Part shown: piece by piece, positions 52,214 through 63,449 of the stretch
Position numbering within the stretch: position 1 is the stretch's first letter
Layout of the letters: every line of letters starts with the position of its first letter
Source: Bacteroidaceae bacterium
GTDB taxonomy: Bacteria > Bacteroidota > Bacteroidia > Bacteroidales > Bacteroidaceae
NCBI GenBank assembly: GCA_017650045.1
Contig: JAGCFP010000008.1
Span: 1 to 64,000, forward strand
Length of the DNA: 64,000 nucleotides
Direction of reading: 5' to 3'
The notes under the pieces: model-generated
Seen by the model: only the letters and a program-made list of their open reading frames with translations
The model's database searches: none
What the model was told of the DNA's origin: nothing
Made by a program: the position numbers and the translations under genes

Positions 52214-53195
52214 ACCCTTTCGCCTTCAGTAATCTAAGAAGCTGCTTCAGATCCTCGTCACTGATCAAATAGCCATCGCTATTCAAAAAGTTACGTTTAC
52301 AGAGCGGATGTTTACTGAAATAAGCATCTGCCCGTAATTCATCGAGAGTAAGCAAAGGAGTTGGCTGCTTCTTGCCAATCACACAATTACTGTATTGAGG
52401 ATCCAGCGGATCTGGTTTTGCGTCTGTAAAAACACGCCAGAAACTGGTGATGCCATTAGTAGGGGCAGCCTCATAACGTATTACCAAGTCGCCCATACGT
52501 GCAGAAAGGCGGAGGTGTGTCAGTGTAGTATTGCGGTATTCGTCAATGGCCTCACGTTTCCCAAGCCACCAGATGTGTGTAGGAGTTTCTGGTAATGAGA
52601 TGGGATCGGCTCCAGGAAGGCACATAGGGACAAAATGATAAAGAAATGCCCAAAGTTCGATGCTGATCCAGTCGTTCTTTACGCGTAAATCATAGAAAAT
52701 ATCACACAATTCCCAGTAATACATACAGCGACCTCGCCAATCATTGGCCTTAGGCATAGGAGGAAGTTGGATATCACATAATTCGGCTGTCTGTTCGAGC
52801 TGATAAAACTTATAGCGATAGAAATAAGGGAAGAAATAGGTAGGGAAGTAGCGTGACAGCACAAACGATAATGCCATCATGGCATGTAACATATTCTTAT
52901 AGTCACCTTCTACGATGTAATCCCCATCATTAGGATCAACACATGGTACGGTATGGTCGATAATCTGTTCAAACAGAGCCTTGGCTTCTTCTTTGGATTC
53001 TGGGATGTTCAGTGTATCTGCCACCTGTGAGAATGCAGCCAAATCATAGCGCAGGAAGTCGGATATTAAGCGGTCGGATTCAATGGAGTTATATTCATTG
53101 ATGAGGTTGAATACATTGAACAGTTCAAATGAATCTTGGATCTCTATGCCTTGAAAACTGTTCAGGAACGATTTAAATTCTTCTATATAATTCAT
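52197..53195 (-). CDS. conserved-looking hypothetical protein
   Basis: 332 aa from ATG 53195; the longer frame from 53249 has a low-quality leader. It is rich in Phe, Tyr and Trp (RYFPTYFFPYFYRYKFYQLE; WDWISIELWAFLYHF) and has no signal peptide, TM segment or catalytic motif that I recognise. It may be a Prevotellaceae-specific family. It is convergent with the GH2 gene (17-bp overlap), and its upstream region holds the tRNA terminator. Confidence 0.65.
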   Translation of the reverse strand: MNYIEEFKSFLNSFQGIEIQDSFELFNVFNLINEYNSIESDRLISDFLRYDLAAFSQVADTLNIPESKEEAKALFEQIIDHTVPCVDPNDGDYIVEGDYKNMLHAMMALSFVLSRYFPTYFFPYFYRYKFYQLEQTAELCDIQLPPMPKANDWRGRCMYYWELCDIFYDLRVKNDWISIELWAFLYHFVPMCLPGADPISLPETPTHIWWLGKREAIDEYRNTTLTHLRLSARMGDLVIRYEAAPTNGITSFWRVFTDAKPDPLDPQYSNCVIGKKQPTPLLTLDELRADAYFSKHPLCKRNFLNSDGYLISDEDLKQLLRLLKAKGFNSSL

Positions 53196-53251
53196 AGGGA
53201 TGCTGTTTTTCGTGGTAAAGATACATGTTTTTGCGTTATCTGCAAACAAAA

Positions 53252-53275
53252 AGCCCCGCCTTTTTAAGCGGGGCT
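53252..53275 (-). terminator. terminator of tRNA-Gln
   Basis: AGCCCCGC/GCGGGGCT stem (53252-53275) with an A/T-rich loop followed by TTTTTG on the minus strand. Confidence 0.85.
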
Positions 53276-53284
53276 TCTGAATGT

Positions 53285-53353
53285 TGGACTACCGAGACTC
53301 GAACTCAGTCAAACAGAACCAAAACCTGTTGTGCTACCATTACACCATAGTCC
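53285..53353 (-). tRNA. tRNA-Gln (TTG)
   Basis: Minus strand GGACTAT... to ...GTAGTCC. Acceptor stem 7 bp (last pair T-G), D-arm GGTGTAATGGTAGCAC, anticodon stem ACAGG/TCTGT with loop TTTTGGT (anticodon TTG, Gln), T-arm CTGAG-TTCGAGT-CTCGG. No CCA encoded. 5' end at 53353. Confidence 0.93.
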
Positions 53354-53424
53354 AAACAAACGGTTTATGGAAAACGCACTGCAAAGGTAGAGCTAAGCAG
53401 TGAATTTTGCAAATTTCAGTCGCT

Positions 53425-54729
53425 TTATTTCACAATGAGTAAGAAATAATTCTTCTTACCACGCTGCACCAAGAGGTACTTATCACCAATCAGACGGTTG
53501 ATTCCGATGATTTCATCGAAAGCAGTGAGTTTCTCCTTATTGACAGAAACGCCACCACCTTGTACCAATTTACGCATCTCGCCTTTGGAAGCAAAACACT
53601 GAGAATGCTCAGCAAAGAGATCCACAGCCTTTACGCCTGCATTGAGTGCCTCACGTGATACCTCAAACTGTGGAACACCCTCGAATACAGAGAGCAGGGT
53701 ATCTTCATCAAGTTTCATCAGTGCATCGTGGGTACCGTTTCCAAAGAGAATGCCTGAAGCTTCTACAGCAGCATTGTAATCCTCTTCCGAGTGTACTAAG
53801 ATGGTAACTTCCTTAGCCAGTCGCTTCTGAAGCACACGCAGATGTGGCGCTTCAGCATGCTCTGCAACCAGTGCGTCGATTTCTTCTTTGGTCAGTGATG
53901 TGAAGATCTTGATGTATTTTTCTGCATCTTCATCGCTCACATTCAGCCAGAACTGGTAGAACTTATAAGGGGTGGTACGCTTGGGATCAAGCCAAATGTT
54001 GCCACTTTCTGTCTTACCAAACTTCTTGCCATCGGCCTTGGTAATCAGCGGACAAGTCAGTGCAAATGCTTCATTCTCGATGCCTAAAGTGCGACGGATA
54101 AGTTCTGTTCCTGTGGTGATGTTTCCCCATTGGTCGTTACCACCAAGCTGTAACTTGCAATGTTTGTGTTGATAGAGGTAGAGAAAGTCGTACCCTTGTA
54201 ACAGTTGGTAAGTAAATTCTGTGAAAGAGAGTCCATCACGGGCTTCACCGTTGAGGCGTTTCTGTACAGAGTCCTTTGCCATCATATAGTTCACGGTAAT
54301 ATGTTTACCCACTTCACGAGCGAAATCCAGGAAAGTGAAATCCTTCATCCAGTCGTAGTTGTTCACCATCTCCGCACTGTTAGGAGCATCGCTTTCAAAG
54401 TCGAGGAACTTAGATACCTGCTTCTTGATACACTCCTGATTATGGTAAAGCGTATCGGCATCCAGTAAGTTACGCTCCTGACTCTTTCCTGATGGATCAC
54501 CAATCATACCAGTTGCACCACCCACTAAGATGATGGGTTTATGTCCGCAACGCTGGAAGTGGCGAAGCATCATGATGCCACAAAGGTGACCGATATGGAG
54601 TGAATCAGCAGTTGGGTCTGTACCCAGATATGCTGTAACCATTTCTTTCTGAAGCAACTCTTCAGTGCCCGGCATGATTTGAGCCAACATGCCACGCCAT
54701 TTTAATTCTTCTACAAAGTTTTTTGTCAT
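53425..54729 (-). CDS. tyrS: tyrosyl-tRNA synthetase
   Basis: 434 aa class I aminoacyl-tRNA synthetase charging tRNA-Tyr. HIGH motif in [11 protein letters not shown] (~45-50), KMSKS-equivalent [20 protein letters not shown] (binding of the tyrosyl-adenylate) and the C-terminal S4-like domain ([14 protein letters not shown]). ATG 54729 ([13 protein letters not shown]) was chosen: the upstream extension [14 protein letters not shown] has no family equivalent. Single gene upstream of the tRNA in the same direction. Confidence 0.96.
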   Translation of the reverse strand: MTKNFVEELKWRGMLAQIMPGTEELLQKEMVTAYLGTDPTADSLHIGHLCGIMMLRHFQRCGHKPIILVGGATGMIGDPSGKSQERNLLDADTLYHNQECIKKQVSKFLDFESDAPNSAEMVNNYDWMKDFTFLDFAREVGKHITVNYMMAKDSVQKRLNGEARDGLSFTEFTYQLLQGYDFLYLYQHKHCKLQLGGNDQWGNITTGTELIRRTLGIENEAFALTCPLITKADGKKFGKTESGNIWLDPKRTTPYKFYQFWLNVSDEDAEKYIKIFTSLTKEEIDALVAEHAEAPHLRVLQKRLAKEVTILVHSEEDYNAAVEASGILFGNGTHDALMKLDEDTLLSVFEGVPQFEVSREALNAGVKAVDLFAEHSQCFASKGEMRKLVQGGGVSVNKEKLTAFDEIIGINRLIGDKYLLVQRGKKNYFLLIVK

Positions 54730-54861
54730 CGAATGGATCTGTTTTAAATTTTGGGTGCAAAGATAGTGCAAACCGAATACAAAAACAAAACTTGTTTTGA
54801 TTTTGTTGTGGTGCAGTCTATAATCGTGTTAATAAAGAAAGTATAAATTGTCAAATGACAA

Positions 54862-55512
54862 TTATTTGTCTCCACGAACACATGAAAACGTATTATTAAC
54901 GTTGTTCATGAGTATTTGTTTCATTTCTTCGAAGTCTACGCCCTTTATCTCAGCAGCTTTCTCTATCAAGCTCTCAATAGATACATCGGCCTCATCGTTT
55001 TCCAAGAAGAGGCGTGAGAGGGGCGTGAGTTTCAAGGATTCTGGATGATAAAGTGCTCCAAAAGATAGACAAAAATCGTGACTAAGCAACTGCTGTGCTT
55101 GTGCAGGTTTCCCTCTGAAGCCATGAATAATCCAAGGTACTGATGGACGCATCTGTTTGCGAATTCGCACCATTTCATCGGTACTTTTCACCATGTGTAT
55201 GATAAGAGGCTTGCCTATTTCTTCTGCCATTTCAGCCTGATGAATAAAGACGCGCTCCTGTTCATCAAAGGGAATCCCACAAATCTTGTCGATCCCAGCC
55301 TCTCCTACTGCTAACACTTGCGGAAGGGAGAGAAAACGATGCAGTTCTTCCCAAGGATAATGCTTCTGATAATCCTTAATTCTCCAGGGATGGATGCCTA
55401 TAGAAAACCAACCCTCTGCCTTTTCATCAAAAGTTTCAGGATAGCGATTCTGGATAGCACTTTCTAAAGGTAAGGGCACCCTGTGTGTATGTATGTCAAG
55501 TGGAGTAATCAT
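54862..55512 (-). CDS. TatD family metal-dependent hydrolase
   Basis: 216 aa, shorter than usual TatD (~255-265). It opens with the zinc site [11 protein letters not shown], and has [29 protein letters not shown] and [17 protein letters not shown]. TatD proteins are 3'-5' DNases and D-aa-tRNA deacylase-like hydrolases. Four-base overlap with yidD (stop/start). Confidence 0.82.
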   Translation of the reverse strand: MITPLDIHTHRVPLPLESAIQNRYPETFDEKAEGWFSIGIHPWRIKDYQKHYPWEELHRFLSLPQVLAVGEAGIDKICGIPFDEQERVFIHQAEMAEEIGKPLIIHMVKSTDEMVRIRKQMRPSVPWIIHGFRGKPAQAQQLLSHDFCLSFGALYHPESLKLTPLSRLFLENDEADVSIESLIEKAAEIKGVDFEEMKQILMNNVNNTFSCVRGDK

Positions 55513-55739
55513 GGCACAGGGTCATAGCCAGAGCCTCCCCAAGGATGACAACGCAAGATGCGGCGAATGGCTAAGTAAAGTCCCTTGAAGGGTCCGTGTT
55601 TCTTGATGGCTTCTACTGCATATTGTGAACAAGTAGGAGTAAAACGACAAGAAGGACCTATCAACGGTGAAATGAAACGTTGGTAAAAATAGATGGGCAT
55701 CAACAGCAACCAAGAAAGGAAGTCAAGCAGTGGTTTCAT
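55509..55739 (-). CDS. yidD: membrane protein insertion efficiency factor YidD
   Basis: 76 aa from ATG 55739 ([20 protein letters not shown]). The signature [20 protein letters not shown] with two Cys and GCHPWGG-like [13 protein letters not shown] is complete. YidD helps YidC-dependent insertion. The start overlaps the rnpA end by 17 bp, the usual rnpA-yidD order. Confidence 0.94.
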   Translation of the reverse strand: MKPLLDFLSWLLLMPIYFYQRFISPLIGPSCRFTPTCSQYAVEAIKKHGPFKGLYLAIRRILRCHPWGGSGYDPVP

Positions 55740-56130
55740 CTTCTTGAGGTTTTTGGTATTCGCCAAGACGCTGGACAACGGTTTGAATGCGTTGTGTCAT
55801 AGTGGAGAACGTGGGAAGCTCATCAGAAAGATAAATAAGCACCACTGCCAAGTGCTTCTGCTGCATAGCTAGTAAATCGATCAGCGGCTGCTTATTCAGT
55901 CGCCAAGCCTCCCTCATTAGGCGCTTAACCCTATTGCGTTGCACGGCATGCTTGAAGTGGCGTTTGGAAACGCTCACCATCATGCTCAAAGGTACCGTCT
56001 GTGCTTCGGCAGACATGAAAACAACACGCAGTGGAAAGATGGTAAATGAGCGGGATTCACCGCCTTGGAACATCTTTTCTATAATTTTCTTCCTGTATAG
56101 CCTCTCGGGCTTCCGAAGCGTAAAGGGCAT
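55723..56130 (-). CDS. rnpA: ribonuclease P protein component
   Basis: 135 aa basic protein. RNP motif region: [20 protein letters not shown], then [16 protein letters not shown]. It supports RNase P RNA in processing tRNA 5' ends. It is downstream of hemD by 5 bp. Confidence 0.94.
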   Translation of the reverse strand: MPFTLRKPERLYRKKIIEKMFQGGESRSFTIFPLRVVFMSAEAQTVPLSMMVSVSKRHFKHAVQRNRVKRLMREAWRLNKQPLIDLLAMQQKHLAVVLIYLSDELPTFSTMTQRIQTVVQRLGEYQKPQEDETTA

Positions 56131-56135
56131 TTATA

Positions 56136-56882
56136 TTATTTTTGCTGTTCCAAGAACCAGTCGATAGCACCTGTCATGGAGTGTGCATGCTCATTGGGCA
56201 CTTCCAAGTCGAGGCGCAAGCCTGCATCGTGTACTGCCTGAACAGTGGTAGTGCCGAAGGCGGCTATCTGTACATTCCCCTGGTTAAATTCAGGACAATT
56301 GGTAAACAAGGAATGTACACCAGCAGGGCTGAAGAAGACCAGCATGTCGAATTGTCCTACGAATTCAGGAGTAATACCATCGTTGGCAACGGTGCGATAC
56401 ATCACGGCCTCTGTATTGGCGATGTTATGAGCATCCAGCAGGTTCTTAATGTCATCGTTGTGCACATCGGATTGTGGTACGAAGTACTTCTCTGTCTTAT
56501 GTTTCAGGATAGAGGGCAGCAAATCATTGATTTTGCCCGTAGAACCAAAGAATATCTTACGCTTGCGATACTGAATATACTTCTGTAAGTACAAGGCTAC
56601 AGTTTCCGTTACACAGAAATACTTCATCGTTTCAGGGATAGAAACGCGCAATTCATGACACAAGTTGAAGAAATGGTCGATACCATGACGGGAGGTGAAT
56701 ATCACTGCAGTGTGGTCGAGTATATTCACACGCTGCTGTCTGAACTCCTTTGCAGGGAGACTGTCCACCTTGATGAAGGGGTGAAATTCAAACTCTACAT
56801 TGTACTTTTCTGCAATGTCATAGTAGGGCGACTTATCCGTTGCAGGTTTTGGCTGCGACACGAGAATCTTCTTTATTTCCAC
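56136..56882 (-). CDS. hemD: uroporphyrinogen-III synthase
   Basis: 248 aa: KILVSQPKPATDKSPYYDIA at the start, AVIFTSRHGIDHFF, GSTGKINDLLPSIL, VMYRTV and FFSPAGVHSLF near the C-terminus, ending FGTTTVQAVHDAGLRLDLEV. HemD cyclises hydroxymethylbilane with ring-D inversion. No other haem genes are next to it, and the neighbours are DUF4271 and rnpA. Confidence 0.85.
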   Translation of the reverse strand: MEIKKILVSQPKPATDKSPYYDIAEKYNVEFEFHPFIKVDSLPAKEFRQQRVNILDHTAVIFTSRHGIDHFFNLCHELRVSIPETMKYFCVTETVALYLQKYIQYRKRKIFFGSTGKINDLLPSILKHKTEKYFVPQSDVHNDDIKNLLDAHNIANTEAVMYRTVANDGITPEFVGQFDMLVFFSPAGVHSLFTNCPEFNQGNVQIAAFGTTTVQAVHDAGLRLDLEVPNEHAHSMTGAIDWFLEQQK

Positions 56883-56896
56883 TTTCTATAAAAGGT

Positions 56897-57613
56897 TTAA
56901 GAATTCAGTAATTCATTAAAAATCTGCACACTAGCACCAAATAAAACTAGAGGCACAATTTCAAGGGCACAAAAGTATAAAAATAAACGGAATAAACCAT
57001 AAAATTTTACAGAAAAAAGCTTAATCCACTTAAAGAATATGAAAATACGGATAATTAGGAAGCCAAATAAATAGAGTGCCAAACATACCCATAAGGGTAG
57101 ATTAAGGTATATTTGCAGCATGGTTTGCAGCAAGAAATAGAAGCAGGAATGATAGATTAATGTAAGGTATGCTTCCATGCATTTATCGGTGGTTTCTTTG
57201 TCAAGAAAAATCCATCCCAGAAAATGATAGAATCCCCATTTGATAAATAAATAAAGTACGATGAATCCTATGTAAATGCCGATGAGTATGGGGGATGGAA
57301 AACGCTCTAATAACTGTGGAGAGAACCTTACGCAAAGGTCGAATAGACAGATACCTGCGAATAAGCAGGTAATCACGATAAGGGTGAACAACTGGTACTT
57401 CTCTGGTAATGTGGAGGTATTGAAGATACTGATGCGCTCACGATTCTTCAAGAAGTTGTTCATCATTTCAAACAAGAATCTCTTGACGGATCCCATCACG
57501 GTGCCCAAAAGTAGGAAGCTGATAAAGATAATGATGACTGTCACATCATCGCGCCTAGTGGCATAAGGAATCTGATGCGTAGCTTGTTCTACTATGTACA
57601 TCGCAGTCATCAT
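56897..57613 (-). CDS. DUF4271 membrane protein
   Basis: 238 aa with about six TM segments (IIIFISFLLLGTVMGSV; LFTLIVITCLFAGICLF; IYIGFIVLYLFIKWGF; CFYFLLQTMLQIYLNL; LYLFGFLIIRIFIFFK; LFRLFLYFCALEIVPLVLF). DUF4271 is a Bacteroidota family, often beside hemD. It overlaps the LOG gene by 4 bp. Confidence 0.85.
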   Translation of the reverse strand: MMTAMYIVEQATHQIPYATRRDDVTVIIIFISFLLLGTVMGSVKRFLFEMMNNFLKNRERISIFNTSTLPEKYQLFTLIVITCLFAGICLFDLCVRFSPQLLERFPSPILIGIYIGFIVLYLFIKWGFYHFLGWIFLDKETTDKCMEAYLTLIYHSCFYFLLQTMLQIYLNLPLWVCLALYLFGFLIIRIFIFFKWIKLFSVKFYGLFRLFLYFCALEIVPLVLFGASVQIFNELLNS

Positions 57614-58200
57614 ATCACTCTGATTTCCTGAATAGATTGGGCATCGATTTGTGGGGCATGGCGAAGGAACTCTATGACTTCCATAGGTGTATCCAGAAAC
57701 CGACAGAGTTCCAAATGATCCGGATGCATGAAATGTTCATCTACGGTCTTTTGGAGCATGGCTTTCAAGGGAGCATAGAAGTCGCAAGTGTTCAGTACGA
57801 CCACTGGCTTGAGGTAGAGGCCCAACTTCTTAAGAGCCACCACCTCCATCAATTCATCGAAGGTGCCCACACTGCCAGGAAGCGCAATGCAGCCATCGGA
57901 AATCTGTTCCATAAGCTTCTTTCGGGCCGACATGTCCTCTACTTCTATCAGTTCGGTAAGGTGTCGATGGTGCCATCCAGCTTCCACCATGAAATGTGGA
58001 ATGACGCCTACGGCTTCACCTCCAGTACTGAGTACTCCTCGTGCCACGGCACCCATCAAACCTTGATCGCCTCCACCATAGATAAGGCGGTAACCCTCGG
58101 CAGCCATTAGCTTTCCGAGTTCAAAGGCAGCCTGAACATAAGTTTCGCCTACCAGAGTGCTTGATGCACAATATACACTTATCGATTTAGTATATGCCAT
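57610..58200 (-). CDS. LOG family protein (TIGR00730)
   Basis: 196 aa Rossmann-fold protein: IYGGGDQGLMGAVARGVLS and ALPGSVGTFDELMEV. The usual PGGxGTxxE motif reads PGSVGTFDE here. LOG proteins release free cytokinin-type base from nucleoside 5'-monophosphates or act as nucleotide hydrolases. Middle member of an operon with DUF4271. Confidence 0.88.
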   Translation of the reverse strand: MAYTKSISVYCASSTLVGETYVQAAFELGKLMAAEGYRLIYGGGDQGLMGAVARGVLSTGGEAVGVIPHFMVEAGWHHRHLTELIEVEDMSARKKLMEQISDGCIALPGSVGTFDELMEVVALKKLGLYLKPVVVLNTCDFYAPLKAMLQKTVDEHFMHPDHLELCRFLDTPMEVIEFLRHAPQIDAQSIQEIRVI

Positions 58201-58214
58201 TGTTCTTTTCCTTA

Positions 58215-58949
58215 TTATATATAAGCACCCAAAAAGTTGCAGAGTTCCCTGTTGATGGTCTTATTCCTTGCAATATCGGGAGCGTATGTCTGTTCAGGGT
58301 CTTCTCCGCAGATATCTACTCCAATGACCTCTGCTTCTTGAAGTATTATCTTAAGCTGCCGTTTCAGGTTTTCCATTGTCAAACTGCCTTGATCCCAGTT
58401 CATACGAACCTCTGAAGGAGCCAACACATCCTTGTCGATGGAGAGGTAGATTTTTTTTTCTCTAGTTAGGGAAAAAATTTTTCCTAGTTGGGGAAAAAGA
58501 TTGGCCTCCTCTTCGGGGATGTAAATCAGTCGGTTCTCATATCCGTGTGCTTGTACTTTCTGTGAGGCTGCTGCACCAATGATATACACCCGTTGGAGCC
58601 ACTGGTTTTCTTCAAGCAAAGCCCTGATCCATCCGCCACAAGAAAGCACCCCCTCGAAGCGAGGGAGTTGCATGTCTGAGTGATGGTCATATACCACCAA
58701 ACTAAAGGATTCCTGAAGTTTTTCTATCCAAAGTTTAGATAGGTAATGATAGTTGCCTGAGTCTATGAAATGAATACCCGCAGCACTGTAAGGAGCCATG
58801 CGTTGTCTAAGCAAGGTCTGTGCGTCTTCATCGCAATAGCAGTTGGTGCCAATGATGTCAGAGCAGTCTTCCCATGCCATGTCCCATTCTTCCGGAAAAT
58901 CATCCTTGGTATAGGTATGGGTAAAGTTGAGCACTACCTTTTCAGACAT
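58215..58949 (-). CDS. arginase family protein carrying an in-frame repeat
   Basis: 244 aa. Metal-site motifs: [10 protein letters not shown] (DHHxD) and [11 protein letters not shown] (SxDxD). Between ~residues 155 and 170 the repeat at 58449-58497 is translated as [16 protein letters not shown], an insertion that fits the frame. Formimidoylglutamase, agmatinase or a non-catalytic relative are all possible. It follows metK with an 8-bp overlap. Confidence 0.75.
   Translation of the reverse strand: MSEKVVLNFTHTYTKDDFPEEWDMAWEDCSDIIGTNCYCDEDAQTLLRQRMAPYSAAGIHFIDSGNYHYLSKLWIEKLQESFSLVVYDHHSDMQLPRFEGVLSCGGWIRALLEENQWLQRVYIIGAAASQKVQAHGYENRLIYIPEEEANLFPQLGKIFSLTREKKIYLSIDKDVLAPSEVRMNWDQGSLTMENLKRQLKIILQEAEVIGVDICGEDPEQTYAPDIARNKTINRELCNFLGAYI
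58462..58491. repeat. CTAGTTAG tandem element inside a gene, copy 2
   Basis: CTAGTTAG at 58462-58469 and CTAGTTGG at 58484-58491, starts 22 bp apart, as at 2301-2330. It lies inside the arginase-like reading frame without breaking it. Confidence 0.5.
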
Positions 58950-60234
58950 GAAAGACTTCCTTTATCTTGTCCACATAGTCGAGTTTCTCCCATGTGAAGA
59001 GCTCCACTGTGACATCTATGTCGCCTTCGTAATACGATTTAAAGCACTTGGTAATCACCTGAGGCTGTCGTCCCATGTGTCCGTAAGCGGCGGTTTCCTC
59101 ATAGATAGGATAGCGCAGTTTCAGACGTTCTTCGATGCTGTAAGGACGAAGGTCGAAGATTTCACCAATCTTTTGAGCAATCTCTCCATCTGTCAGTGCC
59201 ACATGACTGCGTCCGTAGGTATTTACATAAATGCTGATGGGTTCAGCCACACCGATGGCGTAGGATAATTGTACCAACATCTCATCTGCCACCCCTGCCG
59301 CCACCATGTTCTTGGCAATATGACGGGCAGCGTAAGCGGCACTACGATCCACCTTGCTGGGGTCTTTTCCAGAGAAGGCACCACCTCCATGTGCTCCCTT
59401 GCCTCCATAGGTGTCCACGATGATCTTCCTACCAGTTAGACCAGAATCTCCATGTGGACCTCCGATGACGAACTTGCCCGTAGGATTTACGAAGTAGCGG
59501 ATTTTTCCTTTAAAAAGAGCCTTGACTTTCTCGCTTTGAATGGAATCTATGACGCGAGGCATCAAGATTTGCTCTATATCATTTTCTATTTGCTCCTGCA
59601 TCCGACGGTCGGCTTCCAATTGTGCTTCCTTGCTCTTATCCTTTGGCATGATAAATTCATCGTGTTGTGTAGATACCACGATGGTATCGATGCGTACAGG
59701 CACCCCTTCATCACTGTATTCCACGGTGACTTGACTCTTGGCGTCTGGACGTAAATAAGGCATCAGCTTCCCTTCATGGCGGATGTCTGCCAAAACGCGT
59801 AAGATACGGTGTGCCAGATCCAGAGGAAGAGGCATGTAGTTCTCTGTTTCATTGGTAGCGTAACCAAACATCATTCCTTGATCGCCAGCTCCCTGTTCAC
59901 GAGGGTCACTACGCTCTACGCCACGGTTAATGTCGGGACTTTGTTCATGGATCGCACTGAGTACACCACAGGAGTTGCTTTCGAACATATACTCTCCTTT
60001 GGTGTAGCCTATGCGCTTGATGACTTGACGGGCAACCAACGGCATGTCTATGTATGCCTTGGTCTTTACCTCACCTGCAAGCACTACCTGACCAGTGGTT
60101 ACTAATGTTTCACAAGCCACCTTGGCATTAGGGTCATAAGCCAGCAACTTGTCAAGGATAGCATCTGAGATTTGGTCGGCCACCTTGTCGGGATGACCTT
60201 CTGAAACAGATTCTGATGTAAATAAATATCCCAT
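58942..60234 (-). CDS. metK: S-adenosylmethionine synthetase
   Basis: 430 aa, slightly longer than E. coli MetK. Landmarks: [29 protein letters not shown], the P-loop-like [14 protein letters not shown], then [28 protein letters not shown]. It makes SAM from methionine and ATP. The overlap with the arginase-like gene (8 bp) shows an operon. Confidence 0.97.
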   Translation of the reverse strand: MGYLFTSESVSEGHPDKVADQISDAILDKLLAYDPNAKVACETLVTTGQVVLAGEVKTKAYIDMPLVARQVIKRIGYTKGEYMFESNSCGVLSAIHEQSPDINRGVERSDPREQGAGDQGMMFGYATNETENYMPLPLDLAHRILRVLADIRHEGKLMPYLRPDAKSQVTVEYSDEGVPVRIDTIVVSTQHDEFIMPKDKSKEAQLEADRRMQEQIENDIEQILMPRVIDSIQSEKVKALFKGKIRYFVNPTGKFVIGGPHGDSGLTGRKIIVDTYGGKGAHGGGAFSGKDPSKVDRSAAYAARHIAKNMVAAGVADEMLVQLSYAIGVAEPISIYVNTYGRSHVALTDGEIAQKIGEIFDLRPYSIEERLKLRYPIYEETAAYGHMGRQPQVITKCFKSYYEGDIDVTVELFTWEKLDYVDKIKEVFHV

Positions 60235-60247
60235 TAATTTGTTATCA

Positions 60248-60721
60248 TTATTCGTTTACACTGAGCTGATAAAGCAGTTCGCGCATTGGCATCTTCAGTA
60301 CAGGATGCACCAAGTCTGGAGCAATCTCCACCATAGGCATCAGCACGAACATACGGTATTGCAGCAGTGGATGTGGAACGGTAAGCATCACCTCGTTGAT
60401 GACCCTGTCTTCATAGAAAAGCAGGTCTAAGTCGATGATACGGTCAGCATACATACCTTGTGAACTCTTGGTGGTGCGTCCCATTTCTATTTCTATCATC
60501 TTGATGACGCTCAGTACTTGCATAGGGGTAAGATTGGTTTCCACACATGCAGCAGCATTAAAGAAAATGTTGTCTGAATGAAATCCCCAAGGCATGGTTT
60601 GGCAAATGGACGATTGGATAATAATCGTACCAACTCTTTCGGAAACGAGCTTAATGGCAGTCTTGATGTTCTGCTCTTTGTCGCCTAAGTTGCTTCCTAT
60701 TCCTAAATAAATTCTACTCAT
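60248..60721 (-). CDS. folK: 6-hydroxymethyl-7,8-dihydropterin pyrophosphokinase (FolK)
   Basis: 157 aa. [16 protein letters not shown] at the start, [19 protein letters not shown], then [22 protein letters not shown] with the RxIDLDLL block. It pyrophosphorylates the pterin in folate synthesis. Confidence 0.92.
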   Translation of the reverse strand: MSRIYLGIGSNLGDKEQNIKTAIKLVSERVGTIIIQSSICQTMPWGFHSDNIFFNAAACVETNLTPMQVLSVIKMIEIEMGRTTKSSQGMYADRIIDLDLLFYEDRVINEVMLTVPHPLLQYRMFVLMPMVEIAPDLVHPVLKMPMRELLYQLSVNE

Positions 60722-60780
60722 AATGCCTCCGTTTTTATAATAAATCTTAATCTCTAATCACTAAACTCTAAACAATAAAA

Positions 60781-61839
60781 CTATTTATCCGTAATCAGCA
60801 TGGCATCGCCATAGGTACCGAAGCGGTAGCCCTCGCGCAGTGCCACATCATAGGCTTCCATCACTTGCTCATAACCACCAAAGGCGGCCACTACCATCAA
60901 TAGGGTAGAGAGCGGCATGTGGAAGTTGGATATCATTGCATTGGCCACTGAGAAATCGTATGGAGGGAAGATAAACTTGTTGGTCCATCCCTCGAACTCC
61001 TTCAGGTGTCCTTCAGTATTCACGGCACTTTCAATGGCACGCATCACAGTAGTTCCCACGGCGCAGATCTGGTGTCCCGTATCTTTAGCACGATTCACGG
61101 TTTCTACGGCAGGGGTATCCACAATCATTTGCTCAGAATCGGTCTTATGCTTGGTAAGGTCCTCCACATCAATCTCGCGGAAGTTGCCTAAACCTGCATG
61201 AAGAGTAAGGAAGGCAAATTCGATGCCTTTTATTTCCAGACGCTTCATGAGCTCACGACTGAAGTGCAGATTGGCAGTTGGGGCGGTCACAGCTCCTTCG
61301 TTACGTGCAAAGATTGACTGGAAGCGCTCTTCATCCTCTGGTTCTACGGGACGCTTGATGATTTCTTTGGGCAGTGGAGTTTCACCTAAGTCGTAAAGCG
61401 CTTTCTTGAACTCATCATGCGGACCGTCATAAAGGAAGCGCAATGTGCGTCCGCGTGAGGTGGTATTGTCGATAACCTCTGCCACCATGGAATCGTCTTC
61501 ACCAAAATATAACTTATTGCCGATGCGAATCTTTCGTGCAGGATCCACCAACACATCCCAGAGACGCTGATCTTCGTTCAGTTCCCTCAGCAGGAAGACC
61601 TCGATGCGAGCACCCGTCTTTTCCTTATTGCCATAGAGGCGGGCAGGGAACACTTTTGTGTCATTGAAGATGAACACATCCTTATCATCGAAGTACTGGA
61701 GAATGTCTTTGAACATCTTGTGCTCAATCTTTCCTGTCTTCTTATGCAGTACCAGGAGGCGGGATTCGTCTCTGTACTCCGTAGGATGCTGGGCAATCTT
61801 TTCTGCCGGAAGCCTGAAATTAAATTGTGAAAGTTTCAT
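60781..61839 (-). CDS. queA: tRNA preQ1(34) S-adenosylmethionine ribosyltransferase-isomerase
   Basis: 352 aa from ATG 61839 ([19 protein letters not shown]); the extension to 61875 has no family match. [42 protein letters not shown] and [20 protein letters not shown] are typical. QueA transfers the ribosyl group of SAM to preQ1 in tRNA. Confidence 0.96.
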   Translation of the reverse strand: MKLSQFNFRLPAEKIAQHPTEYRDESRLLVLHKKTGKIEHKMFKDILQYFDDKDVFIFNDTKVFPARLYGNKEKTGARIEVFLLRELNEDQRLWDVLVDPARKIRIGNKLYFGEDDSMVAEVIDNTTSRGRTLRFLYDGPHDEFKKALYDLGETPLPKEIIKRPVEPEDEERFQSIFARNEGAVTAPTANLHFSRELMKRLEIKGIEFAFLTLHAGLGNFREIDVEDLTKHKTDSEQMIVDTPAVETVNRAKDTGHQICAVGTTVMRAIESAVNTEGHLKEFEGWTNKFIFPPYDFSVANAMISNFHMPLSTLLMVVAAFGGYEQVMEAYDVALREGYRFGTYGDAMLITDK

Positions 61840-61861
61840 ATATCTTATATAACTATTATGT

Positions 61862-62590
61862 TTATTCTTCTTCAAAAGGCCTTACTTCTTGTGCGGCAAG
61901 CCAGGTCTCAAACTCACGAGGGTCCAGACAGTCGTCCAGTTTCACATCTCCTACTCTGGTGCGAAGCAGGGAGGTGAGGTAGGCACCGCTTTGCAAAGCC
62001 TGTCCGATGTCTCTCGCCAACGCTCTGATGTAGGTCCCCTTGCTGCATACAACTCTTATCTTGATAGCCGCAGGTGTGAAATCCAACAGTTCTATTTCGT
62101 CTATCACCAGGGTCTTCGGCTTCAGTTCCACCTCCTCACCTTTGCGAGCACGAAGGTAGGCGCGTTTGCCATCCACGTTGCAAGCAGAGAAACTGGGAGG
62201 TACCTGTTCTATCCGTCCCACAAACTGCCTTAGTACCGACTCTACCAACTCCCGTGTGATATGCTCCGTAGGATAGGTTGCATCCACAGGGTGCTCCATG
62301 TCATACGAGGGGGTAGTCGCCCCAAGGCAAAGTCCTGCAATGTACTCCTTGGTATGATACTGCAGTTCCTCTATTCGCTTGGTGGCTTTACCAGTACAGA
62401 TAATCATTACCCCCGAAGCCAATGGATCCAGAGTCCCTGCATGTCCTACCTTCAGGTTACGGCTTTTCTTTAGTCCTAAGCGTTTTGCTATCAGGTAGCG
62501 CACGTGCTTCACCACTTGAAATGAGGTCCACTTCAGTGGTTTGTTGAAACAAAGCACTTCCCCCTGCCTGAAATCATACACCTTCCCCAT
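61862..62590 (-). CDS. truB: tRNA pseudouridine(55) synthase TruB
   Basis: 242 aa from ATG 62590, which overlaps the uppP stop by one base (TGATG). [18 protein letters not shown] has the catalytic Asp ([11 protein letters not shown]), plus [15 protein letters not shown] and [14 protein letters not shown]. It modifies U55 in the T-loop. Confidence 0.96.
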   Translation of the reverse strand: MGKVYDFRQGEVLCFNKPLKWTSFQVVKHVRYLIAKRLGLKKSRNLKVGHAGTLDPLASGVMIICTGKATKRIEELQYHTKEYIAGLCLGATTPSYDMEHPVDATYPTEHITRELVESVLRQFVGRIEQVPPSFSACNVDGKRAYLRARKGEEVELKPKTLVIDEIELLDFTPAAIKIRVVCSKGTYIRALARDIGQALQSGAYLTSLLRTRVGDVKLDDCLDPREFETWLAAQEVRPFEEE

Positions 62591-63447
62591 CAATCCACCA
62601 GTTGCAGGTTATGCCCCGTAAAGAGCAGCAACAATATCAGTCCGCCTACCAGTATGCGATACCAGCCAAAGGCCTTAAATCCATATTTGGTAAGGAATGC
62701 TACAAACCATTTCATGGCAAGTAAAGCGACGATAAAGGCCACCACGCATCCCAGTAACAAAAGCCAAAGATTGTGTGGTGTAGCCCAGTTTACATCACCT
62801 CCTGTCAGTACTTCCAGAACATCCAATGCTGTTGCAGCAGCCATGGTAGGTACAGCCAGGAAGAAAGAAAACTCTGCCGCCTTCTTACGTGTGAGGTTTT
62901 GTGCCATACCACCCACGATGGTTGCCATCGAACGTGATACACCTGGTATCATAGCGATGCATTGGAACAGACCTATGTTGAATGCCTTGCGGTCGGTCAG
63001 CTTCACGTTTTCATTACCCTTGTTGAACAACTTGTCACAGAATAGCATGAAGATACCACCTACTACCAGCATGATAGCTACCACTTCTACCGATTCCAGA
63101 AAACGGTCAATCAGTCCTGACTTCTTAGCCAGTAGTCCTATCACCGCTGCGGGGATGAAAGCCACCAGCAACTTCCAATAGAAATCCCACTTATGCAGGA
63201 ACTTCTGCCATGCATTACTGCCATCAGGGGCAGGTTCATGGTTAAGGCGGAAGAAGCGGTTCCAATACAGGCACACCACAGAGAGGATGGCACCAAACTG
63301 TATGATGATGGTGAATGCTTTCACAAACGGAGTGCTCTCCACACCCAGTAAGTTCTGAGTGATGATCATATGCCCTGTACTCGATACAGGTAAGAACTCC
63401 GTAAGTCCCTCCACAATAGCGATGATAATAGTTTGTATAATATCCAT
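62590..63447 (-). CDS. uppP: undecaprenyl-diphosphatase UppP/BacA
   Basis: 285 aa polytopic membrane protein. [18 protein letters not shown] at the start and [14 protein letters not shown] in the second half are the family motifs. It recycles undecaprenyl pyrophosphate for cell-wall synthesis. Confidence 0.96.
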   Translation of the reverse strand: MDIIQTIIIAIVEGLTEFLPVSSTGHMIITQNLLGVESTPFVKAFTIIIQFGAILSVVCLYWNRFFRLNHEPAPDGSNAWQKFLHKWDFYWKLLVAFIPAAVIGLLAKKSGLIDRFLESVEVVAIMLVVGGIFMLFCDKLFNKGNENVKLTDRKAFNIGLFQCIAMIPGVSRSMATIVGGMAQNLTRKKAAEFSFFLAVPTMAAATALDVLEVLTGGDVNWATPHNLWLLLLGCVVAFIVALLAMKWFVAFLTKYGFKAFGWYRILVGGLILLLLFTGHNLQLVD

Positions 63448-63449
63448 GC

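Noticed and set aside
53285..53353. Possible second tRNA near tRNA-Gln
   Set aside because: Only one cloverleaf fits; flanking bases form a terminator and no further anticodon arm.
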